A DNA stretch of 64,000 bases from Clavibacter michiganensis subsp. insidiosus (GTDB lineage Bacteria; Actinomycetota; Actinomycetes; Actinomycetales; Microbacteriaceae). Below are positions 40,654 through 49,500 of this stretch, one piece after another. The stretch is from the NCBI RefSeq assembly GCF_002240565.1, contig NZ_MZMO01000002.1, positions 1-64,000 of the forward strand, read 5' to 3'. A program made the translations under genes and the position numbers. Under the pieces are notes generated by a model. That model saw only the letters and a program-made list of their open reading frames with translations. It searched no databases and was not told the DNA's origin. Position 1 is the stretch's first letter; each line of letters starts with the position of its first letter.

Positions 40654-42615
40654 ATGTCCGTCACTGTACCGCACGATGCGGTATTTGCACCCGCACGTCC
40701 CCACTTTGGGGCGGCGTGGGAGCTCACGCGCCGCCTGAGCCCGCGCGACCAGGTGCGGTCGATGGTCCGTGACGCCTACGGCCGGCTCGACGGGAACAGC
40801 TACCCACGTCTGCACCAGCTCGGCGCCGCGGCGCCGTCGACGCCGTGGGCGATCCGCCTGGCAGATCCCGCCGGCCGGTACCGGCTGCTGTGCTTCGACT
40901 TCGACGGCAAGGACAGCACCGGCGTGGTCCCGGAGCTGATGGAACAGGCCCAAGACCAGGCCGCCGTGCTCTCGCGCACGCTCGACGAGCTGGCGATCGC
41001 GCACGTGCTCTGCCGCTCCTCCGCCGGCGGAGGCCGCCACGTCTGGATCGCCGTCGACGGCGGCGCCGACGCCGCCCAGGTCGGCGCCCTCGCGGCCGCC
41101 GCTCGCGCCAACTTCTCCACCCTCGACCACGGCATGCTCCGCAACCCCGCCGAAGGCGCTGCCCGTCCCCCGCTCTCCCCACACCGCGACGGCACCAGCT
41201 CGCGCGTCCTCACCGGCCGCATCGACGCGCTCCTGACACCGTCGACGACGACGGCAGACCTAGACGCGCTCACCGCGCTCCTCCTCGAGCGCGCGCCGGC
41301 GCCGCGCACGGCCGACAGCGCCCCGTCGGGCCCCGTCGATGCCCGCCACCGCACGCACCGCGAGCTCAGCCGCGCAGGAGCGGCGCACATGGCCACGATC
41401 GACGGCGGCGGGAACCCGTCCTGGACGGGCTTCATGTGCCTCCTCGCGGCCGCGAACGCCGGCTGGACCCTCGACGACGTCGAGCACGCCGCCCGGACCG
41501 CGCCGGGCATGGAGCACTACCGGACCAAGAACACCGGCCGCGGCGGCCGCCGCGCCCGCAGCACCGCCGAGGCACGCGAACGCCTGGAACGGCAATGGTC
41601 CCGCGCCCAGCAGTACGCGGCCGTACAACGGCCGCTCCCGGCCCGCCGCGAGCCGCAAGACCTCACGGAGCTGCAGGCGATCGTCGCCGACGTCGACGCC
41701 ATCCTCACCTCGTTCCGGGTCACCCCCGGCCGATGGGCCCGGTCCGAGGCCGACGCCTCCCGGCGCTCGATCCTCACCGCCCTCACCTACCTCACCCTGC
41801 AGACCGGGAAGCGGACCGTCGCGGCCTCGATCCGGGATCTCGCCCTGATGGCAGGCCTTGGCCGCAGCACCGCGCAGCGGGCCCTCCAGGCCCTCCAGGA
41901 AGCCGGCTTCATCGACCGCGTCACCGCGTCCGACGCCGGCAACGCCGCGGAATGGCGGGTAACCTGGCGACTTTCCACAGCCCACGGTGCAGTTGGGTCA
42001 CAACCACTCGATAACCCCCGCCCCCCGGCCGAACTGTTCGCCCATCGCGCCGAGCTCGTCGCTCTCCTCGAGCACGAGCTCGTCGACCAACGCCACGACC
42101 TGTTCACCCGCCCGGGCCTTGGACACCTCGCCGGCAGGCTCTACGCCACGCTCGGCCAGCACACCGCCCTCACCGTCGACGGCGCCGCCCGGATCCTCGG
42201 CGTGAGCACCCGCCACACCGCGACGATCCTCAGCCGGCTCCGCCAGCACCGCCTCATCAAGACCCACCCCCACGGATGGACCCGAGCCGCCCGCGACCTC
42301 CGCGACGCCGCCGCACGCGCCGTCGACGTCGCTGGGCTCCTCCTCGACCGCGCACACCGGTACCAGGCGGAGCGAGAGGTCTGGGCCTGGTGGAATGCCG
42401 AGCTCACGACGATGCACACCACTCCTCGAGCCCGACCCCGACGCCCCACGGTGTCGAGCCGGCCCCTCTTCGCGGCGCCGACCGCGGGCGAGCGCGTCTG
42501 GCCCCGCTACCCCCGTACAGCCACCCGGGCGGACCACCGTGCAGCTCGAGCGCTCGTCCTCGACGGCGCCCTCAACACCGAAGCCCGCTGGCAGTACCTC
42601 GGCGAGGCCGCCTAG
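40654..42615 (+). CDS. Replication initiator with AEP primase-like domain
   Basis: GGAGG lies eight bases before the ATG. The 653-aa product has an N-terminal archaeo-eukaryotic-primase-like domain (LLCFDFDGKDS metal-binding Asp pair near residue 82 and SSAGGGRHVWIAV near 125), a middle domain (GNPSWTGFMCLLAAA, a primase C-terminal-like helix set) and two winged-helix domains (LMAGLGRSTAQRALQALQE; ILGVSTRHTATILSRLRQHRL). This is the layout of actinobacterial plasmid Rep/RepA proteins. The origin is probably within or next to this gene. Confidence 0.88.
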   Translation: MSVTVPHDAVFAPARPHFGAAWELTRRLSPRDQVRSMVRDAYGRLDGNSYPRLHQLGAAAPSTPWAIRLADPAGRYRLLCFDFDGKDSTGVVPELMEQAQDQAAVLSRTLDELAIAHVLCRSSAGGGRHVWIAVDGGADAAQVGALAAAARANFSTLDHGMLRNPAEGAARPPLSPHRDGTSSRVLTGRIDALLTPSTTTADLDALTALLLERAPAPRTADSAPSGPVDARHRTHRELSRAGAAHMATIDGGGNPSWTGFMCLLAAANAGWTLDDVEHAARTAPGMEHYRTKNTGRGGRRARSTAEARERLERQWSRAQQYAAVQRPLPARREPQDLTELQAIVADVDAILTSFRVTPGRWARSEADASRRSILTALTYLTLQTGKRTVAASIRDLALMAGLGRSTAQRALQALQEAGFIDRVTASDAGNAAEWRVTWRLSTAHGAVGSQPLDNPRPPAELFAHRAELVALLEHELVDQRHDLFTRPGLGHLAGRLYATLGQHTALTVDGAARILGVSTRHTATILSRLRQHRLIKTHPHGWTRAARDLRDAAARAVDVAGLLLDRAHRYQAEREVWAWWNAELTTMHTTPRARPRRPTVSSRPLFAAPTAGERVWPRYPRTATRADHRAARALVLDGALNTEARWQYLGEAA

Positions 42616-42968
42616 TTGCTCGACCCGTTGCGGACCGACCGACGAAGTGCAAGCGCATCCAGCAGCAGGCTCAGGAGAGCGAAGAGGCCCAGCACCTTCG
42701 GGTTGTACTCGGTGCCGAACGTGGTCATTACTGCGAACACGGACCCGAGGACGACGAGAATGCCGGACGCCCACATCAGAGCGCCCTTACCGCCTGCGGC
42801 TAGAGCCAGCCCAAGTACGCCGAATGGTGCAGCCAGCCCGACAAGTTCCAAGTCACCATTAGCTGCACCAATTCCCATCACGATAATTGCGACAGACGTG
42901 AGTACAGCGATGAACCACTCGTAGAATGTGAAGTCCTTAATATCTGTCGCCGCAGGAATGTTAGCCAT
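42612..42968 (-). CDS. Small four-TM membrane protein
   Basis: The 118-aa product has four hydrophobic segments (about residues 15-32, 40-55, 58-78, 82-102). No ribosome-binding site is obvious. Its stop codon and that of rep share the palindrome CTAG, so the two genes meet tail to tail. No function is recognised. Local GC is lower than in rep. Confidence 0.65.
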   Translation of the reverse strand: MANIPAATDIKDFTFYEWFIAVLTSVAIIVMGIGAANGDLELVGLAAPFGVLGLALAAGGKGALMWASGILVVLGSVFAVMTTFGTEYNPKVLGLFALLSLLLDALALRRSVRNGSSN

Positions 42969-43083
42969 GTGAAGAGGGTACCGAGAGGCGAAGCAGGATT
43001 GCTCTACCCCTGTTCGGGCTGACGCGCCCCCGCTGCCCCGCGCACCTGCGGGCGCTCGTGCGCCGGCTGCGACGGCGGGTGAG

Positions 43084-43205
43084 GCCGTGCCGGCCCCGCT
43101 ACCCCGGATGGCCACTCGTGTGGACCACCGTGCAGCTCGAGCGCCCGTCCTCGACAGCGCTCTCAACCCCGCGGCCCGCTGGTCAGCACCTCGGGGAGGC
43201 TGCCT
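43084..43205. repeat. Duplicated 3' end of the rep gene
   Basis: It resembles 42497-42615, including GGACCACCGTGCAGCTCGAG and the final CTCGG.GAGGC.GCCTAG. It now has no reading frame of its own and directly precedes leader copy 2. Duplication of the rep tail and arrival of the leader may have been one event. Confidence 0.75.
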
Positions 43206-43271
43206 AGCTGCTGCTGACGTCGACGTGGTGGACTCCGCCGGTCGACGTCGTGCTGGGGGGGGGCTGGTGGG

Positions 43272-43572
43272 GCGCCGCGTGGCGGCGCGCGCGGCTCGGC
43301 CGCGCTGGTCGCTGCGCTCCATCGGAGCCGCTGCGCGGCACAGCCACGGACCCTGCGGGCCCGTTCTTATGCCGTGAAGCCTTCGGCAGTGTGCGGTCGG
43401 CCGGCTTCCGCGCAAGCGGCTGCGCCGCCGGTTCCTCCGAGAGTTTCGGGACGCGGTCGCAAGCTCCCTTATTTCGGCCCGAAATTCTCTCCCCCACCGC
43501 CCTACCGGGTTGCGCTCCACCCGACCTCCCTAGAAGGCGACAAGCGCCTTCACGGCAAAAGAACGAGGAGGA
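43272..43572 (+). promoter_or_regulatory. 300-bp hairpin-rich leader repeat, copy 2
   Basis: Same sequence as 12420-12720 and same orientation, here before the 232-aa gene. Base changes are scattered and several pair with each other in stems (for example TTTCGG-C-CCGAAA here against TTTCG-CC-CGAAA there), which argues that structure is maintained. Confidence 0.6.
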
Positions 43573-43628
43573 GTGAGAGCGCGGACACCCAGTGTCGAGG
43601 CCCCTCACCAAACCGGACAGGAGACCCG

Positions 43629-44327
43629 ATGTACATCACCTACGAGCGCCCCCGCCAGTTGCACGACCGCGAGATGGACCCGCTCGCGCCCGACGCCGAC
43701 CTCTCCCCCGCCGGCGAGAGCTGCGGTGAGACCACCTACGACGTCCTCGGGAACCTGTGGACCTGCACCCGCCGCCCCCACACCGAGAGCGAGCATCGAG
43801 CCGCCTACGAGTACCGCGCCGAAGGCCCGCAGGGCGAGGTTGCCATCGCATGGGAGAGCAACTGGGGCGAGCCCGCCGCCCGACCCACCACCACACCGGC
43901 AGTCACGACGACGATCACGCACCCCTCCGCCGTCCGGCAGTGCTCCGTGACCGCCGACGACCTCGACCGCATCGAGCACCCCGTCTGGGAGACCTTCGTC
44001 CCCGAGGACTACGACGCCCTCACCATCACGACGACCGTCGCCGAGGCCGCCGCGGCCACGGCCGCCCTTGCCCGCCTGGTGGATGTGCTCTCCGCCGACG
44101 AGCTCTCGGGAAGCCTGGCCGCCGCGCTGGACTGCACTGCGGCCGACGCCATCGCGGATGTGCTCCGCACACAGGGCGCCGCGGGCGCGGCACACCGTTG
44201 GATTCGCGATCACTCCCAGCAGGACAAGCCAGGAGACGTGCACCACTCCCCCGCCCCGATGGCACCCGCTGAGTACGTCGTCCCCTTCGGCGCCGTGGGT
44301 GCTCTCAGCCGCGACAGCAGGCCGTAG
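43629..44327 (+). CDS. Hypothetical protein behind leader copy 2
   Basis: CAGGAG lies six bases before the ATG. The 232-aa product has an N-terminal region with two Cys and a His (SCGETTYDV, WTCTRRPH, ESEH) that could form a zinc site, then a helical Ala/Glu/Leu-rich half. No family was recognised. Sharing the leader with ardC hints at a role early after transfer. Confidence 0.65.
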   Translation: MYITYERPRQLHDREMDPLAPDADLSPAGESCGETTYDVLGNLWTCTRRPHTESEHRAAYEYRAEGPQGEVAIAWESNWGEPAARPTTTPAVTTTITHPSAVRQCSVTADDLDRIEHPVWETFVPEDYDALTITTTVAEAAAATAALARLVDVLSADELSGSLAAALDCTAADAIADVLRTQGAAGAAHRWIRDHSQQDKPGDVHHSPAPMAPAEYVVPFGAVGALSRDSRP

Positions 44328-44329
44328 TT

Positions 44330-44509
44330 CCGTAACTGCGTAGTTACGGCACCACGTATCGACGCAGCCAGCGACTGAGCCCAGTGCCTCCGTAGATACG
44401 GAGGCACGCCGTTACGCGCTTACTGGACTCCGCATCTACGGGGCCACGCAAGCACGCGGATACGCGGATACGGTTTTACTGAACCGCGTAACTACGGTAC
44501 GCTGGGGTC
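44330..44509. promoter_or_regulatory. Candidate parS/operator array before parA
   Basis: The region contains inverted repeats CCGTAACT-GCGT-AGTTACGG (44330-44349) and GCCTCCGTA-GA-TACGGAGGC (44386-44405), a direct repeat of GCGGATAC (44456-44471) and further GTAAC/TACGG words up to the parA start. Arrays like this upstream of ParF-type parA genes serve as centromere and operator for the RHH partner. Confidence 0.7.
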
Positions 44510-45127
44510 ATGAAGGTCATAACGGTCACCAACTTCAAGGGCGGGTCAGGCAAGACGACCACAAGCGCCTACCTCGCTCACGCCTACGTGGCGATGGGGC
44601 GCAGTGTCCTCGTCATCGACGCCGACCCGCAGGGATCGGCTCTGCGATGGAGCGAACAGGGGGAGTGGGCGATCCCAACGATCGCGCTTCCCGTCAAGGA
44701 CTTGCACAAGCGCTTGTCGGGATTCGTGCCGACATCGACGGACGTCGTCATCATCGACACGCCGCCTCTTGAGGATCACGCCGGCATCGTGTCGTCGACG
44801 CTGCGAGCCGCGGACGTTGCCGTCGTTTCGATGGCGCCGACGATGGGGGAGTACGAGAGGCTGCCAGAGGTGTGGGCCGCCATCGACGACGTGGAGGCCC
44901 TGCGGTCCTCCCCGCTCGTGAGCGCGGTTCTGTTGAATCGAACCATCACGAACGCGAACAGCACTCCTCTGTACCGCGGGCTGATGGAGGAGGACGGTCG
45001 GACGGTACTGCGCACGACGATCCCACGACGAGAGCCCATCGCGCAGGCATTCGGCGCGCCCGTGACGGACCTCGGCAGGTACGCCGACGCCGCGCGCGAG
45101 ATCGACGAGCTGGGGGTATCACAGTGA
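44510..45127 (+). CDS. parA: ParA (ParF-type) partition ATPase
   Basis: The 205-aa product is a small type Ib ParA without an N-terminal DNA-binding domain. It has deviant Walker A FKGGSGKTTTSA (residues 9-20), DADPQGSAL and IIDTPP. It moves plasmid copies over the nucleoid. It overlaps the next gene by four bases (GTGA). Confidence 0.95.
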   Translation: MKVITVTNFKGGSGKTTTSAYLAHAYVAMGRSVLVIDADPQGSALRWSEQGEWAIPTIALPVKDLHKRLSGFVPTSTDVVIIDTPPLEDHAGIVSSTLRAADVAVVSMAPTMGEYERLPEVWAAIDDVEALRSSPLVSAVLLNRTITNANSTPLYRGLMEEDGRTVLRTTIPRREPIAQAFGAPVTDLGRYADAAREIDELGVSQ

Positions 45128-45474
45128 GCAAGGCTGAAGAGCTCCGCGCACGCGCGCAGCGTGCGACCGAACGGGCAGTTACGCCGGTGCCGAGCGGCGA
45201 GCCGTCCAGGACTGAAGCGCCGGCGGCGGCGCCAGCGACCGCCGCGCCCATGCGCCCGCCGGCGGTTCGCGCAAGCCCTGTCCGCATCACCGCGGATCTC
45301 CCGCCGAAGCACTACCGGGACCTCATCGCCTACGCCGGGGAGATCGCGAACACCCTTGGGAAGGCGAAGGTCGCTCACGTGCAAGTCATCCGTGCCCTCG
45401 TGGCGGAGCTTGCGGAGAGCGATGACCTCCAGGGTCGAATCGCGAATAGGGTCGCTCAACAGCTCGAATCCTGA
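45124..45474 (+). CDS. Partition partner (RHH-like)
   Basis: The 116-aa product has a basic/Ala-Pro-rich first half and a C-terminal VRITADLPPKHYRDLIAYAGEI split strand-helix-helix pattern typical of RHH ParG-like centromere binders. Its place directly after parA and the array upstream support the role. Confidence 0.8.
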   Translation: MSKAEELRARAQRATERAVTPVPSGEPSRTEAPAAAPATAAPMRPPAVRASPVRITADLPPKHYRDLIAYAGEIANTLGKAKVAHVQVIRALVAELAESDDLQGRIANRVAQQLES

Positions 45475-45475
45475 C

Positions 45476-45718
45476 ATGCGTACTTCAGTAACCCAGTACC
45501 TGCGAGGCGTGATGATCGACGCGGGTGTCGAGGAGCTCGCGGCGCGCATCACGCCCGCCGACTTCCCCGAGGGCGCATTCGAGGAGGCCGTCCGTGCGAA
45601 CGGCCGATTCAGCCGCTTCGGCAGCTACCAGGCAGTTCGCTTCCACCGCCCCAAGCTCGCCCCCGGCCCTTCTCTCTCTTCCGGCCGGGGGCGTTTGGCG
45701 TCCGCGCATACTGGGTAG
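45476..45718 (+). CDS. Small protein after the partition genes
   Basis: The ATG follows the preceding stop by one base. The first 58 residues look like a globular domain (QYLRGVMIDAGVEELAARIT, FEEAVRANGRFSRFG). The last 20 codons run through a terminator hairpin, so the native end may be shorter or the hairpin may overlap the gene. Confidence 0.55.
   Translation: MRTSVTQYLRGVMIDAGVEELAARITPADFPEGAFEEAVRANGRFSRFGSYQAVRFHRPKLAPGPSLSSGRGRLASAHTG
45659..45692 (+). terminator. Terminator of the par operon
   Basis: Arms GCCCCCGGCC and GGCCGGGGGC with a 14-base pyrimidine loop are followed by GTTTGG. It lies inside the last codons of the small gene. Confidence 0.7.
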
Positions 45719-45868
45719 ATGACCTACGAGCTCGCGCACCGGCCCCGCACGGAGAACAGCGCGGAGCGCGTCACCGTCGACGCCCCGTCGAGCTGGGCGG
45801 CCGTCGAGCAGCTCGGCCAGGGGATCCCGGCCGGGCACGTCATCCTCTACGTCCGCCGGCTCGATTAG
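45719..45868 (+). CDS. 49-aa hypothetical protein
   Basis: A compact frame with beta-like segments (SAERVTVDAPSSWAAVEQL, GHVILYVRRLD). No clear ribosome-binding site. It meets the leftward 113-aa gene tail to tail with a 4-base overlap, as the membrane/GNAT-like genes do in the other copies of that module. Confidence 0.45.
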   Translation: MTYELAHRPRTENSAERVTVDAPSSWAAVEQLGQGIPAGHVILYVRRLD

Positions 45869-46206
45869 GCGCCCGCCTCGGGATCCTCGTCGACGTCTGC
45901 AGTCGCCGGGGGCGCGTGCCGTGACGCGAACGCCACCAGCCGGTCTGAGCGCTGCATCATCCACGCCACGGCCGCGTTCAAGGACGCCTCCCGGTGGACC
46001 CAGATCCGCTGTCCCCGCCCATTGCGGGCGTCCGCGTACACCTCGTACGTGAACGGGTCTCCGAGCTCCGCACGGACCCGCATCACGTACCCGAGCGCGG
46101 GGGAGTCCTCGACCTGGACGCGCCAGTAGCCGGCCTCGAGGTGCGCCCACGGGTGTGTCTCGACGCCGCGCACCAGCCGCGTGACGTCGCCCTTCACCTT
46201 GTTCAC
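45865..46206 (-). CDS. 113-aa protein, third member of the 135-aa family
   Basis: A GTG start follows GGAGA. The core is HPWAHLEAGYWRVQVED, then DPFTYEVYADARN and GQRIWVHRE, about 70% identical to the copies at 4336 and 59435, but with a short acidic tail. It is not accompanied by the HNH remnant or a dif-like site. Confidence 0.75.
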   Translation of the reverse strand: MNKVKGDVTRLVRGVETHPWAHLEAGYWRVQVEDSPALGYVMRVRAELGDPFTYEVYADARNGRGQRIWVHREASLNAAVAWMMQRSDRLVAFASRHAPPATADVDEDPEAGA

Positions 46207-46360
46207 CGGGCGGTCTCCTTCGTCGATCGAGTCGATGTAGGAGCATCCGGCCACGCTCAACGAGGAGCGTACTTGGGGCAACCGACGCCTGTAGACGCAG
46301 AAGGGGTCGACCTGCACATGCGAGCGCAGGTCGACCCCAAAATATTAAGTTATGACGGAC

Positions 46361-46537
46361 TCACTCGCGCTTGTAGATGCGATTACCAGCGAGGGTGCTG
46401 AAGCCTATTGCGCCGAGAATTGAAACTACTAGCCATCCATTATTGTCATCGTTAGAATCCAGTATCAAGACTATCGTGGCAGCAAGGCATGCTAGCGATA
46501 TAACTACCAGTATACTTGTAGGCCAATTGCGCGGCAT
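46361..46537 (-). CDS. Probable immunity protein for the RHS toxin
   Basis: GGAG lies six bases before the ATG. The 58-aa product has two membrane segments (residues about 8-27 and 34-50) separated by an Asp/Asn-rich loop. It begins 21 bases after the RHS stop, is AT-rich, and has the size and position of immunity proteins for RHS C-terminal toxins, here a membrane-type one. Confidence 0.6.
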   Translation of the reverse strand: MPRNWPTSILVVISLACLAATIVLILDSNDDNNGWLVVSILGAIGFSTLAGNRIYKRE

Positions 46538-46558
46538 TAGCACTCCAGATTCATTGGA

Positions 46559-49500
46559 TTACCTGTAGATGGAATAGACGGGTTCACCAGTATACGGGGT
46601 GTTGCCGTCCTGCTCCGGAGCGCACTCATTCTGGATGTTGGCCAAACCGAAGAACCCGGTGGCGGCTGACCGCCCGATATTGCGACCGGATGTTGATGAT
46701 AGTGACCTGCCCCTTGACATGACTGCCGTACCTACAGCAAGAACAGACGTCGCGATGGTCCCCATGCAGTCCAGACCACTGGGGTCCTTTGCGTTGATGG
46801 GGTCACATGCTGCGTAGGCGTAGGGCTGAGATTCCTGCCCGCTGGGGTCGTACTGCGTGAAGCGGCCGAGGGAGGCGTCGTAGTATCGGGCACCCATCTT
46901 GTAGAGGTCCTTGGCCTCCTGGTACCCGCCGATGTAGCGCAGCGAGTTCAGGGCCAGAGGCCCGTCTGCTGCAGCGGTGCGCTCTTCGCCATAGGGGCTG
47001 TATGCGTAGCCGCCTTCCCAGATCCCGGTGCCAGAGAACATGCCGATCACGGACTTAAGGTGGTCCGTGACGTAGTAGTGGCTTGACGAGATACGGAACC
47101 CGACTGCCTCGCCATCGGCGGTGCGGCTGTAGTTCTGCACCACGTTAGTCGAGGCGTTCGTCTGCCGCGAGAGTCCGAGTAGGGAGTTCGAGAAGGACCG
47201 ACCTCCGGTGGCGCTCTGCGTGTCGGTGTTGCCCTCGCCGAAGGCGGCGAAGCTGGTTTCGCCGATGGACTGGACCTGGCCGCGGTCGCCGTAGGTCGCG
47301 ACGACACCGGTGATACCGTTCTTGACCTGGTTGCCGGCTGCGTCGTAGACCCACGCGGTCGTGTCAGCGGTGGTCTTGGTGAGCTGGTTCGCGGCGTTGT
47401 AGGTATAACCGGTGGTCCCCGCAGCGGCACCGGTGTTGCCCGCGCGCGTCTGGGTGGTGCGGTTGCCAGCCTTATCGAAGCCGTAGCTCCAGGAGGCGTT
47501 CACCGTTGAGCCAGCCTTCTCCTCGGCCTTGCTGAGGCGTCCCATGGAGTCGTACTGGTAGGCCGTGACGGCTCCGGCCGGGATGCCCTCTTCCTTGCCG
47601 CTGGTGCGGGTCTGGACGCTGGCCGTGTCCTTGCCATTCTTGGCGTAGGAGTAGGCGACATCGGCGGTCACGTTGCCGGCGGCGTTCTTGGCCTGCACCT
47701 GGAGAGTGCGGCTGGACTTATCGACAGTGGTGATCATCTGCGCACCGGCGGGGAAGATTCGCTTGATCTCGATGCCATTGCCGTCGTACTCGAAGAGCGT
47801 GCAGCCGCTGTTCGCGGCGGGGGTGCCGCTTGTGGGGCAGATGCCTCCGGGCTCGCGCTGGCTGGTGAGCTCGTTGGCTGCGTTGTAGGTGTTGGTCGTG
47901 ATGCCGCTGGTGTCCTCGAAGGTGAGGATGTTGCCTGCTGCGTCGTGCGCGTACTTCTGGTTCAGGCCGGCGAGCGAGCCGATCTGCTGGGTGGTGCGGC
48001 CGAGGGTGTCGTACTCGAACTGCTTGGTCCCGGCGAAGCTGTCGGAGTCGTACTGGACGAGCCCGTTGGGATAGTAGGTCTTCGCGAGGGTGCCGCCGTT
48101 GTCGAAGGTGACGAGGGTCTGGCGGTCGCGGACGTCGTAGGCGTACTTGGTGATGTCGCCCTTGCCGTCGGTGACGCTGGTGACGCGGGAGAGAGCGTCG
48201 TACGTGTACGTCGTGGCGCCCTGGGGTGCCGGCGGGGTGACCTTGATCAGGTTCCCGACCTTGTCGTAGTTGTACTTGGTGGTGTTGCCGTTGCCGTCCT
48301 TGGCGGAGCAGAGCTGTCCAGCCCAGCCGACGCAGATGGTGCGGTCCGCGCTGTCGTAGGTGCGCTCGAATGCCACCGACCCGGTTCCACCGGCTGTGGT
48401 GTCGGTCTTCTTGGTGGGGTTCCCGGCGGTGTCGTAGTCGTAGCTGGCCGTGTTGCCGCTGGCGTCCGTGGAGCACTTGACCTGGAACGCGTCACCACCA
48501 CTCGAGGCGCAGCCCGCGCCGGCGGTGTAGACCGCGGAGGCCGCGGCGCCGGTGGGCAGCTGCGTCTTGGTGGCGTTGTTGAGGCCGTCGTACTCGAACT
48601 TGGTCTCGTTGCCGGGGGTGCTGCCGGATCCGAGGCCGTCGGTAGCGGACTGGACGGTGCTGTTAGCGGTCCACGTCGTCGCGCGGGCCCTGTTGAGCGG
48701 GTCCTTGGTGGAGGTGACTCGGCCCTGGTTGTCGTAGGCGTAGGTCGAGGCCTTGCCGTTCGGGTTGGTGACGACGGTGTTGCCGCTGTTGTAGGCGAAG
48801 TTCGTCACGACGTCGGCCTTGTTCCCATGGGTCGGGGACGTGGACTTCTGCGTGATCTTGGTGATCTTGTGCGCGGTGTTGTAGCCGAACGTGATGGTCG
48901 TCGTGCCGGGCGCGGACGGCACGGTCAGGGTCGCGAGGCGGCCCGTGGTGTCGTACGTCATGGCGGTGACGGCGCCGCCGGGCTTCTCGACCTTGGTGAG
49001 CTGTCCAGCGCCGTTGCGCGTGTACGTCGTGGTCCGGTTCGTGGAGTCGACGATCGAGGTGATCTTCGGGTCCGCGCCCGTCGTGTGGTTCACGCGCGTG
49101 AAGCGGCCCGACGTGTCCTTGACCGTGTAGGTCGTTGCCGACGTGGTCCAGTCGTTGCTGAGACCGATGCCATTGCGGTCGACGTGGTTGACCAGGCGCT
49201 TCAGGTTCAGATCGAAGGTGAAGAACTCACCCGTCTCCTTGTAGGTCAGCTTCCAGGTGTCGCCCTTGCTCAGGGTGGCGTTAAAGCCGGCCGGTGCGAT
49301 CCAGTTGGTGCCGCTCTTGGTGAACTTGGCCTGGAAGCCGGAGGGGCCGACGAACGTGGCCTCGGTCTCGCCGCTGTTGACGGTGAGGCCGAAGTCGGCG
49401 TAGCTCATGGTCGAGGACCACCCGCCGCCGAGGGCGCCGGCGGAACTCGAGAGGCCGTTGTAGTAGCGGTCGGCGCGGACGCCGATGCCGGCGGCGGAGC

